64,000 nt of DNA from Candidatus Vicinibacter affinis. GTDB taxonomy: Bacteria; Bacteroidota; Bacteroidia; Chitinophagales; Saprospiraceae. Positions 63,530-64,000 of this stretch are shown here, one piece after another. The stretch lies in NCBI GenBank assembly GCA_016714365.1, contig JADJNH010000005.1, forward strand, positions 2,022,501 to 2,086,500, in the 5' to 3' direction. The notes below the pieces were generated by a model. That model worked only from the letters and a program-made list of their open reading frames with translations, was not told where the DNA came from and did not search any database. Position 1 is the first letter of the stretch. Every line of letters begins with the position of its first letter. The position numbers and the translations under genes were made by a program.

Positions 63530-64000
63530 TTATTTCTTGCTTTCAATTTCTATTGTCCAAGATATTGTCCTTAATCTTTCTTGAATCTTTTTTAAGGTTT
63601 CCAAAATGGCTACTTGATTTGGTAATTCTCCGAATACCAAGTTTTTAAAGTCAGTGCTGTAAATTGATTTCAACTCATTCCAAACATTATCCAAGTTTTT
63701 AAAAATCAACGCTTCGGAGGGATGGTGGATTAACCATGTATTATTATTTTTATAACTAATTACATCATCATTTGCTACTTTTATTAGCATTTCTTCAAAC
63801 GCACTTGAATCCAAGAAATCAGAAAACCTTTTTTGTTTTAGTAGTTGATTCAGATCATAAGTATGTCTTATCTTTTTCTTTAAATCTTCTATTGGGTTTT
63901 CGCCATATGAAAAACGAACCAGGCTCATTATTTTTTCGCAAATGGTTCTTATAGGTTCTAATGCCAGCAAATCAAAAGGAACGAGTCCGTATTCTTTAGC
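63530..64000 (-). CDS. AbiEii/AbiGii-type nucleotidyltransferase toxin, 5' end cut by window
   Basis: The 3' part of a gene that continues past base 64000. The 156 visible codons contain LEPIRTICEKIMSLVRFSYGEN and KKKIRHTYDLNQLLK, which match the C-terminal region of AbiEii toxins (type IV toxin-antitoxin and phage-defence nucleotidyltransferases). The frame is open to the window edge (KEYGLVPFDL just before the LALEP segment), so the true start is outside. The catalytic GS-(X)9-DXD motif is expected upstream and cannot be checked here. An AbiEi antitoxin gene may lie beyond. Confidence 0.78.
   Translation of the reverse strand, partial: AKEYGLVPFDLLALEPIRTICEKIMSLVRFSYGENPIEDLKKKIRHTYDLNQLLKQKRFSDFLDSSAFEEMLIKVANDDVISYKNNNTWLIHHPSEALIFKNLDNVWNELKSIYSTDFKNLVFGELPNQVAILETLKKIQERLRTISWTIEIESKK

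Overview
This window is AT-rich DNA that looks like a chromosome segment of a Bacteroidota bacterium, most likely a Saprospiria- or Chitinophagia-type organism. Three things support this. Six genes encode proteins with a signal peptide and a C-terminal type IX secretion (T9SS) sorting domain (11420-14575, 14662-16866, 26059-27108, 31566-33425, 36443-37858, 37900-41712). Several genes carry the Bacteroidota -7 promoter box TAnnTTTG just upstream. The families present (SprB-like repeats, DUF3667, two-component propeller kinases with LytTR regulators, a Bacteroidota-type dihydroorotase) are typical of that phylum. No rRNA, tRNA or CRISPR array was seen. All family names come from reading motifs, because no database search was possible.

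Layout. 1-8320 (+) is the end of a cell-surface polysaccharide locus: flippase, three glycosyltransferases, a Wzy-like polymerase and a fused two-domain oxidoreductase, mostly overlapping or within a few bases. 8502-11306 (+) holds a small heat-shock protein, a degenerate ABC ATPase and Ffh. 11420-17563 has a thioredoxin/SprB/PKD T9SS protein, a convergent gingipain-like T9SS protein and a small SRPBCC protein. 17943-23843 (-) is a tight five-gene run: ABC transporter, membrane fusion protein, TolC-type channel, TerC and Fic. 24411-33425 contains a broken membrane-protein gene, secreted or membrane proteins of unknown role, a methyltransferase, a lipoprotein beta-carbonic anhydrase and a beta-helix T9SS protein. 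33500-46053 (-) has a PIG-L deacetylase, a DUF3667 protein, two T9SS metallopeptidases (M23, M43) and a propeller histidine kinase with its LytTR regulator. 46825-48748 (-) has an XRE/DUF2975 pair and a CPBP protease.

49221-56229 is the most coherent metabolic block: a CbbR-like LysR regulator diverges from a minus-strand series of prohibitin-like lipoprotein, isocitrate dehydrogenase, two small proteins, a DUF6671 protein, dihydroorotase and an SbtA-type bicarbonate transporter. 56647-64000 is accessory: a lipoprotein, a Fic protein behind a perfect 30-bp palindrome, a ParE-type toxin-antitoxin pair, a HicBA pair, a MarR-led redox-gene series, a broken RhuM gene and the 3' part of an AbiEii-type toxin gene. 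Copies of a dispersed repeat lie just downstream of three consecutive minus-strand units there, which gives the toxin-antitoxin genes a cassette-like arrangement.

The best candidates for something undescribed are the CbbR/SbtA/isocitrate dehydrogenase block, the repeat-punctuated toxin-antitoxin array, and the ABC-TolC-TerC-Fic operon with its degenerate ATPase.
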